DNA of 64,000 nt. Origin: Sanghuangporus weigelae. Taxonomy: Eukaryota; Basidiomycota; Agaricomycetes; Hymenochaetales; Hymenochaetaceae. The notes under the pieces were generated by a model. The model was given only the letters and a program-made list of their open reading frames with translations. It was not told where the DNA came from and searched no databases. The DNA lies in NCBI GenBank assembly GCA_033182465.1, contig CP137319.1, positions 1,550,001 through 1,614,000 on the forward strand, in the 5' to 3' direction. How positions within the stretch are numbered: the first letter of the stretch is position 1; each line of letters begins with the position of its first letter. Of the stretch, positions 44,177 to 56,400 are shown in pieces. The translations under genes were made by a program, and so were the position numbers.

Positions 44177-44477
44177 ATGCCTATCGCACCCATCACCGGC
44201 ACTCTCAGAAAGAGTTTCTTCACTACCCTTTCCCTTGCCCTCGGACTCGGAACTGCTGGTGCTTACACTTTCTGGTATGTTGTGATTTCTCTGTTCTTGT
44301 ATTTGCGTTTCGCTGACCATTGCTTCAGGTATGCTGTCCATCTTCCGCATGGTACGTCTACTACTCTGTTCACGACTTATAATGCTTCATTACCTGATAC
44401 TCATCTTTCCTTCAGTGAAAAAGCAGGAGGAGTACTATCTGAGGCTAGAGAAACAGAGAGCGGAGAGTTCGTCGTGA
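44177..44477 (+). CDS. COX9: Cytochrome c oxidase subunit VIIa (Cox9-like)
   Basis: A small subunit of mitochondrial complex IV in the inner membrane. Exons 44177-44274, 44329-44351 and 44416-44477 give 60 residues, matching the family's usual length (yeast Cox9, 59). MPIAPITGTLRKSFFTTLSL is the family N-terminus. A single membrane helix (LALGLGTAGAYTFWY) is followed by a charged matrix or intermembrane tail (KKQEEYYLRLEKQRAE). Splicing at 44274 and 44351 is needed to keep the frame. Divergent from PP2A-B. Confidence 0.85.
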
Positions 44478-44814
44478 AGAAGGATGAGGCTGTTCATCAT
44501 TGCTGTAATAAACGCCAAAATGCGCGTCATCTAAATCAACGCAATACCATTACTTTTTCTCTGTCTTTTTGTTTGAGGATATGTGACTCTAGCTCGACGA
44601 CGACGAGGGCGACGATTGGGACGGCGCGGGGGCTGCTTACGTGTCGGGACAAATCGAGATGATGAACCCGAACCGACTTCCGTGTTTGCCCTTGCTTGCC
44701 TGCATACATACATACATTAACATTGCCGGGCCAGGTCCACATAAATACTACTGCATAATAAGTAACAGAACAAAAATCCTATGTGTGCAAATTATTCCTC
44801 ATTTATTATCTCTA
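44478..44814. other. Intergenic between convergent COX9 and DNAJB12-like genes
   Basis: 3' UTR space. An AG-preceded acidic open stretch (LDDDEGDDWDGAGAAYVSG) lies at about 44,593-44,649. It could be an alternative last exon of COX9, but no donor in the right phase was found, so I leave it unassigned. Confidence 0.4.
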
Positions 44815-46476
44815 TCATCGAACCAACCGCTTGTACTCCTCGCATGTCTCCGACTTCTCCGCATTAATCGCATTGATTGCATCCCAGTCTGCGCCGATAC
44901 CAAAAAATCCCCTGCAACAAGACAAGGATGACAACGGTCAGCACAAGTCGAATAAAGTGGTTGAGACAGACGCGTACATTTTTGCTTCCTTTCTACGCTG
45001 TTTTCGCTCTTGATCCCGCTGGCACAATATCAGCACTTGCTGTGTATAATCCGATTCCACGGTCCTTTCGAACTTATCCAGCAGACCCGACTTGGTCGAC
45101 GATTGCTCCGAATCCTTGCCGATAGGATGTGCCGAGAATTCTGCCGGATTGACAAAGTATTTCACGTTATGTCCAGACGTTTCTCGCCCCATGTTGAAAC
45201 GTGAAGATGGATTAAACGAATACCGAGGGTCCGGTACACGTGGCGAGCTGAACAAGTTCGGGATAGCGGATAGGAATGTGATGAGGAATAGGACGATAAG
45301 TGGTGCAAGCTGAGCAAGTAATGTCCGTATCGACATTTCCTCCTGTCCTCGAGCCTGAGCTCTGGGCCTTGGACCACCCATATGTACTCGTGTTGTCCGA
45401 AAGCCCCCCGGACCGAAAGAAGCGGTAAACACTGCAGGTTTTTATCAGGAAAGCGCGCTAGCTACATGAACGAAGAGTACGATCGTACCTCCAGGTCCAC
45501 CGAATGGACTACCACCCAGACCGCCACCACCACCGAAGAACATGTTGAATAGCTCTTCCGGAGTGAGCTCACCGTCGAATGTCCCAGCACCGAACGGATG
45601 ACCTGCGAATCCGGGTGATCCATTACCTGCAGAAGACATTCCGCTGAACCGCGTATCCGGGTCAGAACCGAACCGGTCGTACTGTGCACGTTTGTCGGCA
45701 TCTAAAACAGTTTTAGCGACTATGAATCAGAGATAGGAAAGAAGTGATAGCACACCTGAAAGGATCTGGAAGGCCTTCGAGACCACTATTTGAATAGTCA
45801 GAATACAAGGGTAGACAGCGTCGAGGTGATACTATCATTGACACACTTTTGAATGCCTCGTCAGCTCCAGGCGCACCATTTTTATCAGGATGCAGTTGCA
45901 GAGCGAGCTATAACCGAAATTAGGATAAACAGCTCGGAAACAAATTCTGAAAAATACCTTTCGATAAGCCTTCTTCACCTCAGCCTCTGTGCAATCCTTC
46001 TTCAACGACATGATCTCATAATACTCTGTGATCTTGCACGACATTATTCGTTTGACAACTGCCGCTTGTTCTGGAGTGTAGTCTCTTTTTTCCTGAGTAC
46101 TTCCGGCAGATATTCCATTGGCAGTAGGTTTAGAGGAGGAAGAAGAAGCATTTGCATTCTGGTGCCTGTGCTTTGTCCCGGAGGCGGAAGGATGGGCTTC
46201 TGCAGAGGTTGATGAACCTGAGGCGTCACCAGACGGAGGCGCAGAGGTAGCTTCAAGTTCGACTATGCGTTCCAGTAACTTTGAAGCTTCAGGAGTGGGG
46301 AATAGACTACAGAATGTGCTCGTTAGAGTTGCCTTGATGGAAGATGTCGGTCATAGGTACTGTACATACCTTAACGACTTTTCGGCGAACCGACGAGCAG
46401 ATGGATAGTTCCCTGAGTTACAATGTCGCTGAGATATCGACAAGCACTTGAGCGCCTCGTCCTTGTTGCTCTCCAT
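44815..46476 (-). CDS. DnaJ/Hsp40 co-chaperone, DNAJB12/14-like (ER membrane)
   Basis: It starts MESNKDEALKCLSISQRHCN, a TPR-like helix pair typical of DNAJB12. A Ser-rich linker leads to a J domain (YYEIMSLKKDCTEAEVKKAY, HPD in LQLHPDKNG). A Gly/Phe-rich region (FGGGGGLGGSPFGG) and one membrane helix (LLAQLAPLIVLFLITFLSAI) follow. The C-terminal DUF1977-type domain ends GFFGIGADWDAINAINAEKS and, after the last intron, a Cys-containing tail. The family sits in the ER membrane with the J domain in the cytosol, and recruits Hsp70 to ER-associated degradation. Divergent from the F-box gene, starts 152 bp apart. Confidence 0.88.
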
Positions 46477-46628
46477 GCTAGTTGTGAGAAGATGACACCG
46501 ACCGACGTGGTCTAAAAGGTACATACACGTGACCCTCCCTGTCGACAAAATTCGATTTCGACTTCTAATATCTTTATCTCTGTCCAGCTGACGGGAAGCA
46601 GGCATCGAGTCAGAAATATCTGCGACGT

Positions 46629-48402
46629 ATGGACGCGGAGTCGGAGGAGCTGGTCAAGTTTAGGGAGCAATGGAAGGCAGAAATCAAGCAACGGTCCACT
46701 GACTCTCATATCTCGCCCTCCGGCGATGGAAAGCCTCTGGACTCCTCTTCGCCTTCAGTTCTTGCTCATCTCTTTGCTGTTCAGTCTCGCGTCCCCGGAG
46801 CTCAGCCTCTGAGTCGGAGTCTTGTATCAGCAGTGGAGACTTACCGGCTTGCGATACAGTACGAGCAGGCAGGAGACCCTGATGAGGCTCTGCGTCTTTA
46901 CAGGAGTGCCTTCAGGCTTGATTCTAATGTTGACAAGGCTTACCGAAGAGAAGAACTTCGTCTCGAAGCGGCCGCTTTTCATGCAGAGATTGGCCACGTC
47001 AAGGAACACTCGAGGCAGGATCCTTTCAGTACGGAGAGAATATTGACGAGGTCGAGGTCGAAGGCGAGACCGATAGAAGGAAAACACCTGCAGACTGGAG
47101 CACTCGTGCATTTGCTCTCCTCGTTTCCCGACGATTTAGACTTTGTTCCTTTTGACGAAGCCAGCAATGTTCCTCTTCGACTCCTTCCCGATGAAATCAT
47201 TGTTTTTATTCTGAAAATGCTTGATCCTCATTCTATTGAGAGGTTCGCCCTGCTCAGCCGGAAAGCCAGAGTTCTATCTCTAGACTCGTCTATTTGGAGG
47301 TGCGCCACCACGAATGCCCTTTGCTGGCTTTGCTGAACAATACGTAGAGACCTTGTGCAAAAGACATACATGCCACCTCAGGTCCCGCATGACCTGACTA
47401 TCGAGGAATTGGCAGACCGAAACACATGTACATTTGACTATCGACGGTTCTTTATTGAACATCCCCGGTTGAGACTCGACGGCGTATACATAGCAGTCTG
47501 TCATTATGTGTGAGTCCCTTGTCCCGTCGTAGCATTAGTCACCAAGTAACAAAGGCTCTTCAGGCGCCCAGGATTAAACAGCGATAATGTCTGGGTCAAC
47601 GTAAGTGCAACCTGTTTTTCCGCGCTTTTCAGTTGTCATGGCATCCCACGCATCGCTCATGTTCTGCGGACGCGACGGGTCGAGCATTAGGGTGTTACGA
47701 CGCACACCGTATTCGACCAGGGAAGCTTGCTCAGGCTCTCACTACTGTCTCGAGATTGTTTGGCCGTAATGCATACATGACGTTCGTGCGGTGCCATTAC
47801 TGCTGGAAAGAGCTGAAAATGGAGCAACACATGCTAAATCGAAACAACGCTCTTCAGGTTAGCCACCTCATCACTTATCACAGATACCTGTACGTCGCTG
47901 TCTTCAGTTCGTGTCGCGGCCCTCACCTCATCGATACTTAGCCGATTTTTCGCGGATGGGACCGTGATATCTCTTCTGGCTAACGAGGATGTTGAACCGC
48001 AAACCGTGATCCCTTTGCTTAAATCGTCCCTTCGCATGAAGGTAGCACTAAAGGCATCATCCTAGGCTTAGAAAAAACTGATCATCCTACAGGGACTGTT
48101 TATCGGCAACTGGTCTTTAGAAGGAACCACGGTTTACGTCCGGGATCTCGCGGATCCCAGTGGAGGCAACCTGCGCTATACGTTTCAGATGACTTTGACT
48201 CTCAAATCCAAGCCTCTAGGAAGGTGTGTCTGAATGATGGGCGTGTGTTACTTTTTCCCGCTGATCTCTGATAACCAGGTGGAACAAATTGGATTTGGCT
48301 GGGTACGACTCTGTCAACAAAGACAATGGGGAGACGATTCCTTTAGGTCTGAGACATGAGCGGCCTTTCTGGTTCTCCAAGGTCAGATCATATGTTGCTT
48401 AG
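46629..48402 (+). CDS. F-box protein, FBXO9/Hrt3 type
   Basis: A substrate adaptor for SCF ubiquitin ligase. The N-terminal part has a helical TPR-like motif (EQAGDPDEALRLYRSAFRLD). An F-box follows (LPDEIIVFILKMLDPHSIER, with FALLSRKARVLSLDSSIWR), then the conserved FBXO9/Hrt3 domain: FIEHPRLRLDGVYIAVCHYV, SHLITYHRYL, FADGTVISLLANEDVEPQTV and GNWSLEGTTVYVRDL. It ends KVRSYVA. Introns are short except one of about 257 bp (47601-47857), which is bounded by GTAAGT and a TGCTAAATC branch-like site. An alternative model reads part of it as an extra exon. Confidence 0.8.
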
Positions 48403-48567
48403 TAGACGTTTGCTCTCTGCCTATAGTACTACATAGTAGTAGCTCGATCTCTTGATGACCTCGAAAAGTTGCCAATTAGGGACGTATATCAGTAGCGTGA
48501 TTATGTCACCAAATTCAGATCCATTAACTCACCTCCTCTCCTGCTCTTGCTTGCTTGTATATTCAAT

Positions 48568-51048
48568 ATGGACGGTTTTGACGATCTACTCTCATCCTCT
48601 CGGCATCCCTTCGAGGACAATCCATTTGCAAATCCATTTGACAAGCCTCGTTCGTCCTCGCCAGACCCTTGGTCGACCTTTGGCCAACAAGAGCAAGAGC
48701 ATGAGGCACACGCTACGGGTTTCGAGGAATTCCAAACATCGGATGAATCTGCGCACGATGTTTTCGGGCATGAGACACATTCTCCAAGGAAATTTCATGA
48801 GCATGAGGGTGAAGAACTGAAGGACACTCGTAGCCCGAGCGAAACGCAATCTACTGATGGAGTTAGCGGGGAATCAGAGACGGATGCTCGGGATGGAGAC
48901 CTCCAGAGTCCGGGCTTTCGAGAAAGCATTTCGACCGATGATCATGAAATTTCAGAAGACGTACATGTCAGGTCACCTTCACTCGAGAAATTTGCAGCTT
49001 CCTACGACGGGTCTAATCCCACAGTGGGCACTCCATTACAGAGTAGCACTCCAGAACCGTCTACACCACCACCAAGCACGAAAGTAGAGCGGACTCAACC
49101 TTGCTCATCTCCCACGCCTGCATCAGCAAAACAGTTTGTTTCCCCTCTGGAATCGCCAGGAGCCGGTGTCGTAGCGGCATTCGCTAGCCTTGCTCTTGGA
49201 GGTGAAAGTACTGGAGGTTGGCAGGACACTCCGGCGGAGTATACCGCTCCCGCTTCGCAAAAGTCTGAGGATGCAAGACGAGACGAATCTGTCGAACTCG
49301 CATCTGAAGCTGCGAAAGAGGTATGTGCCTTTAAGCTGCAATGACAGAATAAACTGCTTCGAAGGTGACCTTTGATCTTTTCTCCTATTTGACCACGGCC
49401 AGCCAGCCCCCGGAGAAGAATCTGGAGCGCGACCATTCTTTTCTATTTCCGTAGAGGACCCACAGAAAGTAGGGGATCCGATCCGCCCCTATATTCTGTA
49501 TACAGTCCATACCAAGGTATGTGATTACTCGAATACGTACATGCCTTATGTCGTGACGGAACATTGATAACAGACGAATTCTCCTCTCTTCAGCAAGTCT
49601 TCGTTTTCCGTTCTTAGACGCTACTCAGATTTCCTGTGGCTGTATGAAATGCTATGCCTAAACAACCCAGGAGTTATTGTGCCACCCGTCCCGGAAAAGA
49701 ATCCCTTCGGAAGATTTGACAATCTGTTTGTTCAGCAGCGGCGACTGGCTTTAGAGATATGTATCCAGAAAATCGCGAGCCATCCTGTTCTGATCAAGGA
49801 TCCGGACTTCAGGCTATTCCTGGAAAGTGATACCTTCGCTCTTGATGTGAGAACTGTTTTTACATTTATATTTCCGCATCGTTCACTTGCTGAATACGTT
49901 TATAGATCAAACACAGGAAAACAGAAATGGCACAGGATCGGGGAGGAATACTTTCTAGTATTGGGCAAACATTGACTGGCTCAAAATTCTTGGAAGTTGA
50001 CGATGTATGTATTTGCTGTCCGCGGATATATACGAGTGGTCTGATTGCATTTTCAGTGGTTTGACAAGAAGAAAGCATACCTTGACGGTCTAGAATCTCA
50101 GCTGAAGAGCCTCGTGAAGGCGATTGATTCGGTCTCAAAGCAACGAGAAGGCAAGTCCTCGTTGGTCTAGATATTTCCTGTCGAATTTACGGCCTTGTGA
50201 ACCTATTACAGAACTCGCAATTGGCACCGGAGAGTTCTCCCTAAGTATTGCAGAACTCTCGGAGTCGGATCTAAGCAAGGAGCTTTGCCATTCTCTATCT
50301 GCTTTGGGGATTGTCGAGAAAAAAGCGCAAGACCTCCAGCATACCCAAGCGCAGGAAGACACGATTACATTCATGACTACGGGTGAGTCTTAAGTCAATC
50401 TTGTATTGCTCGTTTGACAGATGGAGATATCATCGGACAACGTAGTGGAGGAATATTCGCGGATCATCAACTCTGTGCGGGTAAGCACGTCTGTGTTTTG
50501 TCTTGAGTTTGGGGCTAGAATTTCTCAAGATGGCATTCGCTTCTCGTGTGCGCTGCCATTCGCAATGGCAAAATGCGGAAAGTGAACTGCGTCGGGTCAA
50601 GCAGTCGTACGAGAGGGCACGTAATCAGGGTCGCATTCCTCAAGAACGTACGGGACATTCTCTAGCTCAAATAGCAGAGGTATGCTCTAAAGTTCATTCC
50701 AAATGGCTTGACTTAGTGTCTTTCAGGCAGAACGAAGAGCAGTGGATGCTAAGCACGAGTTTGAGCGATGCAGCAGGCTTGTGAAAACTGAATTCTCGCG
50801 ATTCGAGGAGGAACGCATTGGTGACTTTAAGAAAGCCTTGGAATCGTTCTTGGAGGGAATGATTGAAAGACAACTGGAGGTATGCACCGGCTAAGCCTCT
50901 TGCTTATATGCGATCTCATCTAAATTTACTTTAGTTGGTAAGGGCTTGGGAAGGTTATCAGGAATTGCTATTGAAAAAAGTCAATGCAAAACCGGCGACA
51001 CAGGGCTCCGAAGAGAACCCTGTTGCTGCTAACATTAGCGCATCCTAA
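48568..51048 (+). CDS. VPS5: Sorting nexin Vps5 (SNX1/2 type), retromer-associated
   Basis: The PX-BAR subunit that tubulates endosomes for retromer recycling to the Golgi. A long acidic, Ser/Pro-rich disordered N-terminus starts MDGFDDLLSSSRHPFEDNPF. The PX domain reads YTVHTKTNSPLF, SVLRRYSDFLWLYEML, GVIVPPVPEKNPFGRF (phosphoinositide-binding Arg/Lys) and FLESDTFALD. The BAR domain follows in several exons (FDKKKAYLDGLESQLKSLVK, SQWQNAESELRRVKQSYERA, KTEFSRFEEERIGDFKKALE). It ends in an Ala/Asn-rich tail. At least six short introns. Vps5 is favoured over Vps17 by the PX sequence. Confidence 0.87.
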
Positions 51049-51253
51049 TTTTACTCCTGTCTACATGCCTTACTGAGATATATGCAGAGCCGACATGATG
51101 TCGTGCTGATCACCAATTTGCCCAGGGCGAACGACTCCTATGCCGATGTTCATAAAAATCGAGTCGAGCAAGTCCAATCCTCTCCTCAATAATCACGGTG
51201 ACTGTTATATGCGCAAGTACCACAGATATATCCTTCTTCCTGGTACTCGCCGC

Positions 51254-53268
51254 CTACTCCCAAAACTTTGGCATCTTCACCTGAGGCTCGCCCGTGCCGA
51301 TTTCTAAGAAGTCGGAAGGTCGCTCTCTCTTGATATTGCGACGCCTATTGTTGATGGGTAGACGTTGGTACGCGGAATCAACTCCCGCCGATTGTGGATT
51401 CGGGAAAGACGCCGCAGGCCAAGGAGTCTGTTGAAAGGATGGGTTTATACTTCCAGCCGCGGCTGCTGCTGACATATCTGCTGCCAGTGCCGCAAACGTT
51501 TGGGCTTGTTGTAGATGAGCTTGGGTCTGCTGCAATTGAAGCACGGTGGATTGCCGGACCTGATTCGGTAAAGACGAATTCTGTAGCATGGCAGATAACT
51601 GAGTAACCTGACCCTGAAGCTGAGGTATTGTTTCGTTGACGAGCTGAGACAAGTCGAAGTTGGAGCCTGGTTGTTGATCAAATTGTACTTCTGCGTCAGT
51701 GTCAGATCCAGCATCGTCCTTCGAATCCCGTGTCTGCATTTATTATTTAGCGATTAGAACGTGTTAAAAAGCTGCTTGAGATCCCCACTTCTTTATTTTC
51801 TGCAGAGCTCAAAGCAGTTGCTTCGGCCTCGTTGTTTTCCTTGATAACCTTGTCAATATAGTCGCCAACTCTGGTACGCATTGGTTTATCAATCATAAGA
51901 CTATCAAGAGAAGGGATTTTTCTGGAGCATTTTGGACAAATGAAGTCATTTTCGAGCAAGTGGGAATGTATACAGTCTTCGCAGTAGAGCGTGCTGCAGC
52001 AGGGTGTTTTGACAGCTTCCAGAAAAAGTTTGCCATCGATAGGGCATGCCAGAGCAGGATCGGTAGGAGGTTTCTCGCGGACTTCTGCGGGTGTCAAGCC
52101 CCTTGTACGAGCAACTTGCTTTTGCCATGAAGCACTACATTTGTTGGTAAGCAGGGCCGAGGTGCAAAAGAAGGACGAGACATACAGATCTGGTTGGGCG
52201 ACCACATATCCACCTTCTGGCGTGACCATGATGCCTTGTGCAAGCTTTCCCTCGGAAGGAGACTCCACTGCTTTGAGGAAACTACGTGGGATGCCAGTAG
52301 TTCGTTTGATGCGAGGTCGATTATCGTAATCTCGATCGTTATTGGTGGGACAGTCGTGAATCCAATGTCCTTTGAACAGGTAACCACTTTTATAATCATA
52401 CCGATCCAACGGAAACCAACGTACCCTTTGAGCCGCATCGATAGCATACGTAACTTGGTGGAAGAGGACGGTCTGTTTGGTGATGAGGTTGACGACTTAT
52501 GAATGGTTTTCCACCTCGACCGGTACCCCTCGTGCCGTAGACAGGCACGGCACTATATAAAAAGTTGCAACGCGTGCATTTATTATGGTGAACTAACAAC
52601 AGACAATGGAAGAAAATACTAACTGCGACATCTTTTCTTGGGTCTCCTCCCAGATATCAGTCTGCGCTCTGAACATGGCTGCCATCGCCGCAGCTTCATC
52701 GCTGTCGGTTGAAGGTGCAACGGGAATTGGTGTCTTTAGACTGGGGTAAACACATCCTAGTGAAACTGAAGACAGAGAGTAGACGTACTGAAGGTTTCAC
52801 GTCAGGAGAATCGTCTTTCCCATCGAACCGTACAGTCACTGCGCCAGTGCCTACTCGGGCTCTCATAAGGCTTGAGGTCGGTACCTTGTCCTTTCCATAT
52901 AATATATCTGATTGGGCACCATTCGGGGCCGCTGCAGTAAGGTACAATACTCCTCTCCCCTTCCCAGGCTTTGCAGGGACACGTTTAGCAATGACGGATG
53001 AAGACCGCGGAATTATATGAGTATCATCCTTGTATTCTGCAGAATGAAAACAGGTTCAGTCTGCGAGATGAGTCGCGTATAGAATAGGCTCGGACGCACC
53101 CTGTTCATTAGAAGGGTCAAACAGAAGAAGGTCGAAATCGTTCGCCTTGAGATTATTCGCAACAATTATTTCTCTTTTGAGATCGAAAACAGAAATGCCT
53201 GTCCCATCAAATGATATTTTGGATTCATCCTTTTGAGATTTGAATCTATAGTAAACGAAAGAGGCCAT
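51254..53268 (-). CDS. MPE1: Pre-mRNA cleavage/polyadenylation factor Mpe1 (RBBP6-like)
   Basis: A subunit of the cleavage and polyadenylation factor. Domains in order: N-terminal DWNN ubiquitin-like domain (MASFVYYRFKSQKDESKISF, LKREIIVANNLKANDFDLLL); a linker; a CCHC zinc knuckle (YVCYRCGSKGHWIHDCPTN, completed by splicing); the Mpe1-type IPRSFL motif; and a RING/U-box (CPIDGKLFLEAVKTPCCSTL, CEDCIHSHLLENDFICPKC). The tail is Gln-rich and ends RERPSDFLEIG...KMPKFWE. About eight introns. Its start faces the spindle-pole gene 220 bp away. Confidence 0.9.
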
Positions 53269-53488
53269 TGCACTCGAAGTACTTGAGGGTATGAATTGAT
53301 ACTGAGTAAGTATGTTGATGCCACCGAAGTCGCTCGCACGTGGACAAACCGCGAGCACGTGACTCACTCTCCAAACTTAGCTTGCTTGAAGTTGAAGTTG
53401 AAACGCGTGTCGTGCCTCTCATTTCCAACAAGGCAATCTCCAGACTGTGTTGCATTCCTTCCTCCGTCCGCTCTATTCGGAACAAGTC
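53269..53488. promoter_or_regulatory. Short divergent promoter, MPE1 and spindle-pole gene
   Basis: 220 bp between two outward-facing starts, so both genes share it. No TATA is seen. Confidence 0.5.
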
Positions 53489-56400
53489 ATGGCACTTGCT
53501 ATCGAAACTCCTTCTCGAATATGGAGGCGCATTAAAGAGGGTGAAGCTCGCGACTCCGAAATGCCCTCTCTGCCTTCACTGCCTGATCTGGACGTCTCTG
53601 GTTTATCTGACTTGGAACCCCCTTCCCTTGCCCCGGAAGTAGATACCATCAAGGCCACTGTCAACTCGTCAGAGGAGAAAGCCGTTCGACATCCTTTGAC
53701 ACCAGCCATGCCACAGTCAGCTTGGTATCCTGGCTCAGGAAAGGACGTGACACCTTTGCCAAGCGGCATGTCCTTATACGACGAGATTTCCGATGACGAA
53801 CATGAAGAGTCGGACGAAATAGTACCTCCTCATGTAGGACATCGAGAAGAGGATCTCGGTCTGTCTAGTAACGCGAGACTTGAAGACGATCTTTATGCAT
53901 CCGTTTCGGGTTTGCGCGTCACAAAGCAGTCGGAGCAAGTTGGCAAGCAAAATGGGAGTGTTGCAGCAGAGATGAAAGCGGGACTGGATGCAACGAGCCA
54001 CCTAGATCAAGCTATCTTTATTGACAGAGGTCTAGTCTCTGCTGATGTATCTCAAGGTCTCGAAAGCCGTCGTGAAAGTGGCTCGCTTCCGAACGTAAGT
54101 CATGCCTTCCTGAGGTCACCGTTCATATACAGAGATCAAGTTAACATACTCGCTTATACAGGCAATCACCCGTCGTGAACCGAAAGATATTGACGTGTAC
54201 AAGGCGTATAGTTCTCGTCGACATATGATCCGGTCTCCGTCACTTCCCCCCACTTCTCCTGCTAGTACAAGTCTTCCAGACATGTCAGACTCTCACTTAC
54301 ATTACTCGCACACCGTGGAGCATCGTACATGCACGCAAGAACAAAAGTCCGCTCTGGAGACTTTTCATACATCGCTCATATCCTTACAAAAGTGCAACGA
54401 TCAAGAGCAAGCCGAAGAAAGCACCGAGACTGAGCACGATCAAAAGATCGAAAAGGTGGCCGTATCACGGGAACCTACCTTTTCTTCTGAAGGCTCGGAA
54501 GTTACACGCGGAACAGAGGCTCATTCTCCTCGGGTCATGAACATTCCTTCGAGCTCAGCAACACCCACTCAAACTTATCCATCTCATGTCATTGGTCATC
54601 GGTTTGGACAACTTCTGGAGGAAAATAAGATAGAACTGGATGAGGCAGATGATTTGGCGACTCCATTGCCACGAAAGAAATCGTTTCTGCTCAGTGTAGT
54701 ACACTCCACGACAAGACCACGTCTCGCTAATCCAACTCCACATCCCAAAGCTCGGTATGACAAGGCGGCGGCTGGGCCAACACCTGGACCTTCACGAACA
54801 TTTAACACTGGTAGGAACAAGCCTCGCCCGTCTCATCCGCTGTCGCGAACGTCAACTTTCATTCCCGTAACACCTCTCAACAATCTGCAGAGCGGCATGG
54901 AGATCGATGACCATCTAGAAGGAGCAGCTAGTAATTCTTTTGTGTCCACCGCTTCGTCTCACGATCTGACCGTCCATCATCGCGCAAACGCGTCTTTTGA
55001 TCCTTTGACTGGTCCTCAAGGAGTTAACCGGTTCAATGCCGGGAAACTAAACATGTATTTGCACGGCCTAAACAGACGGCTCCAGCAGGAAAATGAGCTC
55101 CTCGTGAATAGAATTCGGACTCAACAGATGGAACTTGAAAGTGTTCGCGATCATGCAGGGCGTTCGGAGCTTAGCGGAGTCAAGGAAAATGATGCAGAAC
55201 AATGGGTAGCTGAGAAGGAAAGCCTCGAGCAGAAGATAGTTGGGACTGAACGTCTACTCGGGATCAGAGACAAGGAGCTAGCGGATGAGCAAGCGCTGCG
55301 ATTGTATGACAAGGAAAAGTGGAAGGAAAGGATGTCAGAAATCGAGGACGGAGTCGGGCAAATCATTACAGATTTGGAGCAACGTGTCCAGAGGGCCGAA
55401 GCGAAGGCTGCGCTATTGGATGATGTCGAACGGCGGTTGCAGACTGTTCATTCAGAACTTGAAAGTACTAAGTCTACGAACCAGGCGCTCAGGCAACGCG
55501 CGGAGCAGGCCGAGCAGATGCTTACCCATAACGATGGCGACAGAGGTTCGACAAATGACTCACCGGCGAGTGGCCACGTGGATATACAGGTGCTAAAGCA
55601 CCAGGCGCAAAGGAAAGATGATGTACTCGCATCGCTACACGCTTCTCTTGCGGACAAGGGCAAGGAAGTGTCGTCCCTCCGTAGCATCATCCATGATCTC
55701 GAATCCAGCCTTTGCATCGCACGAGAGACGATTGAAACCTCTCATCAAGATGTTAAAGAATTGCGATCGACTCAGAAGGAGCTGAAGGAAGAACTCGGTC
55801 TTGCTGAAACGATGGCAGACAGATTAAAGTCGGAGCTAACCCTTAGTTCTAACCAGATCAGAGATCTCGAGAAAGAACTGAATGAAGTTCGCGAAAGGCA
55901 CGCCGAAAAACATGATGCACTGGACATTGCGAACGAGCGAATAATGTTGTCTTGCGACGAGCTTGAAAATGCGAGATCAAACGTACAGCAACTCGAAAAC
56001 GCATTGGAGGAAAGTGATAAGAAAATCCTCGCAAACAACGACGAGCTGGTCGAGTTGCGTTCGAAATTGGCGATTATGGAACGCGAGCACGAAAAAGCAA
56101 AGAAACACAACCATTCAGAAAGTAACTTTGCAGATGATAGTGTCGATGTCGCTGGCCTGAAAGCCGAGCTCTCTGAAGCAACGAAAGAGATTGGGCGTTT
56201 GACCTCCTTGTTAGATCAAAATCCTGCTCGCAAGGCTCTCGACAAGGCAAGAGAATCTCGAATCAATCTTCTTGAGAAAGAGAACCAGGAACTGCTTGAA
56301 CAACTACGCGCTGCCCGCGATCCATCATATTATGCCACGCCCCACCGGAATCCAAGCATGAGCGGTCTATCGCCAATGCATCGGCGGCTCATTAATTTGT

